From contig NZ_JACHHW010000001.1 in the NCBI RefSeq assembly GCF_014202945.1, positions 310,001 through 374,000 of the forward strand: a stretch of DNA of 64,000 nucleotides, read 5' to 3'. The notes below the pieces were generated by a model that worked only from the letters and a program-made list of their open reading frames with translations, had not been told where the DNA came from and did not search any database. The DNA comes from Zhongshania antarctica (GTDB taxonomy: Bacteria > Pseudomonadota > Gammaproteobacteria > Pseudomonadales > Spongiibacteraceae). A program made the position numbers and the translations under genes. Positions 62,911-64,000 of the stretch are shown in pieces. Position 1 is the stretch's first letter, and each line of letters begins with the position of its first letter.

Positions 62911-64000
62911 ATGAATTCGGCAGAAGTCTTTAAATATGTGCTGACTGGCGCGTACGTGATACTTGTTTATGGACTCTCTTGGATAGGGATGCGCCGCACC
63001 AAAGACATCAGTGGTTTCGCCATTGGCAATAAAGACATGAGCCCCTACCTCATCGGCATAACGCTCGCGGCATCCATCGCGTCAACGGCGACCTTTGTCA
63101 TTAACCCGGGCTTTGTCTATGCCCACGGCTTGTCTGCCTATCTCCACTACGGCGTTGCAGGCTCAGCGGGGATACTTACCGCGTTTATCGTTTTGTCCCG
63201 AGGCTTTTTGCGCTTGGGCGAGGAAAGCAAGGCGCTGACAATTCCCCAATGGATATACCATCGCTATCACCATCGCGGCTTTAGCCTGTTTTTTGCCTTT
63301 ATCAATTTATTATCGATCAGCTTTGTGGTGTTGATTTTAGTTGGCTGCAGCCTACTCATGACAGGTATTTTCCCAATAGAACAAAAGTCCGCCTTAATCG
63401 TGGTACTGGTCTTTGTATTCTCTTATGTATTAATGGGCGGCACCTACGCCCATGCCTACACCAACACCCTGCAAGGCATCATGATGATCATCGTGACCTT
63501 GTTATTATTTATTCAAGGCTTCCACTATTTCAACGGCGATATTTTAGGCGCATTGCGCGACATCAGCCCCGGCTATGGCGCCGCCTTCAACCCCGAAAGC
63601 AATCTTTATTACGATTTTTTCTCGGTGTTTGGCGGCGGCTTTATTGTTACCTTTGCGCTAATGCTCCAGCCCCATATTTTAACTAAGGTGCTGTATTTGC
63701 GCAGCGAAGCCGACATTGGTAAATTTATTGGCACCACCGTTATTGTCGGCACACTCTTTACTTTAATTTTAATGGTCGGCTTTTACGCCCGCCTTGCCGG
63801 CCTAGAGATCCCCACCCAAGACACCGTCGTAAGAGAATACTTGCTACATGAATTCAGCGGCAGTCCCCTCGGCGAAATCACCCTAGTGTTTATTTTTATT
63901 ACCCTGCTCGCGGCCGGCATGAGCACCTTAGACGGTATTCTCGTGTCACTATCAGCAATGGTGGTTAATGACATTGTCACGCCGCTGAGTAAGAGCCAAA
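62911..64000 (+). CDS. Sodium:solute symporter (SSS family), truncated by window end
   Basis: An open frame from the ATG at 62911 to the window end (363 codons, no stop). AAGGCGG precedes the start. The N-terminus reads MNSAEVFKYVLTGAYVILVY, then a run of membrane segments with loops such as IGNKDMSPYLIG and the motif TLAASIASTATFVINPGFVYAHG, which resembles the sodium-site region of SSS carriers (PutP/PanF type). The segment FALMLQPHILTKVLYL and EITLVFIFITLLAAGMSTLDGI also fit. The substrate is unknown; a short-chain carboxylate would suit the 3-hydroxybutyrate enzyme behind the same regulator. Confidence 0.85.
   Translation, partial: MNSAEVFKYVLTGAYVILVYGLSWIGMRRTKDISGFAIGNKDMSPYLIGITLAASIASTATFVINPGFVYAHGLSAYLHYGVAGSAGILTAFIVLSRGFLRLGEESKALTIPQWIYHRYHHRGFSLFFAFINLLSISFVVLILVGCSLLMTGIFPIEQKSALIVVLVFVFSYVLMGGTYAHAYTNTLQGIMMIIVTLLLFIQGFHYFNGDILGALRDISPGYGAAFNPESNLYYDFFSVFGGGFIVTFALMLQPHILTKVLYLRSEADIGKFIGTTVIVGTLFTLILMVGFYARLAGLEIPTQDTVVREYLLHEFSGSPLGEITLVFIFITLLAAGMSTLDGILVSLSAMVVNDIVTPLSKSQ

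Overview
The window looks like the chromosome of an aerobic, Gram-negative, marine-type gammaproteobacterium. The evidence is the run of outer-membrane genes (bamC, a ZnuD-type TonB receptor, blc, a porin-like barrel, a ShlB-type barrel), the dapA-bamC-MBL-purC block typical of Pseudomonas-like genomes, and housekeeping genes such as rimO, rsmE, hrpB, htpX, rsuA and pyk. Steroid ring-degradation genes together with a complete F420 operon would fit a Spongiibacteraceae/Cellvibrionales-like lineage; that placement is inference only. No prophage, insertion sequence, tRNA, rRNA or CRISPR array was seen.

Layout. 0-6.5 kb: a methyltransferase tail cut by the window edge, a DUF2244 membrane protein, an exported hydratase-like protein paired with a SIMPL protein, ybaK, rimO-rsmE, a decayed isomerase remnant and an acyltransferase. 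6.5-12.3 kb: a decayed 2-oxoacid:ferredoxin oxidoreductase beta-subunit remnant, acnA, a GNAT-nitrilase fusion and msrA. 12.4-16.4 kb: a polyamine cluster (speD-speE and a large PLP decarboxylase). 16.6-22.9 kb: a two-gene envelope locus of a roughly 1500-residue protein with eleven ~110-residue repeats and an OmpA domain, followed by a ShlB/FhaC-type barrel without a visible signal peptide. 22.9-31.9 kb: a gene-poor stretch with a Pho-box-like site, a solitary GspF-like protein, a J-domain protein, htpX-aldolase, a porin behind a strong inverted repeat, hrpB and rsuA. 31.9-41.1 kb: blc, znuD with a small histidine-rich companion, purC-MBL-bamC-dapA, DUF3806 and an AEC transporter.

41.1-47.6 kb is a tight minus-strand operon, npdG-cofE-cofD-cofC-fbiC-SDR, which encodes the core enzymes of deazaflavin cofactor F420 synthesis plus the NADPH:F420 oxidoreductase. 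Its last gene resembles 3-alpha-hydroxysteroid dehydrogenase/carbonyl reductase. About 5 kb further on, kshA-hsaC-hsaA encode steroid ring-opening and A-ring degradation enzymes, without their reductase partners. The neighbourhood suggests, but does not prove, a link between F420 and steroid metabolism. Between and after these lie a second SDR, a globin, pyk, type III glutamine synthetase, two unrelated FAD proteins, a REP-like inverted repeat pair, and a 3-hydroxybutyrate dehydrogenase/TetR pair divergent from a sodium:solute symporter cut by the window end.
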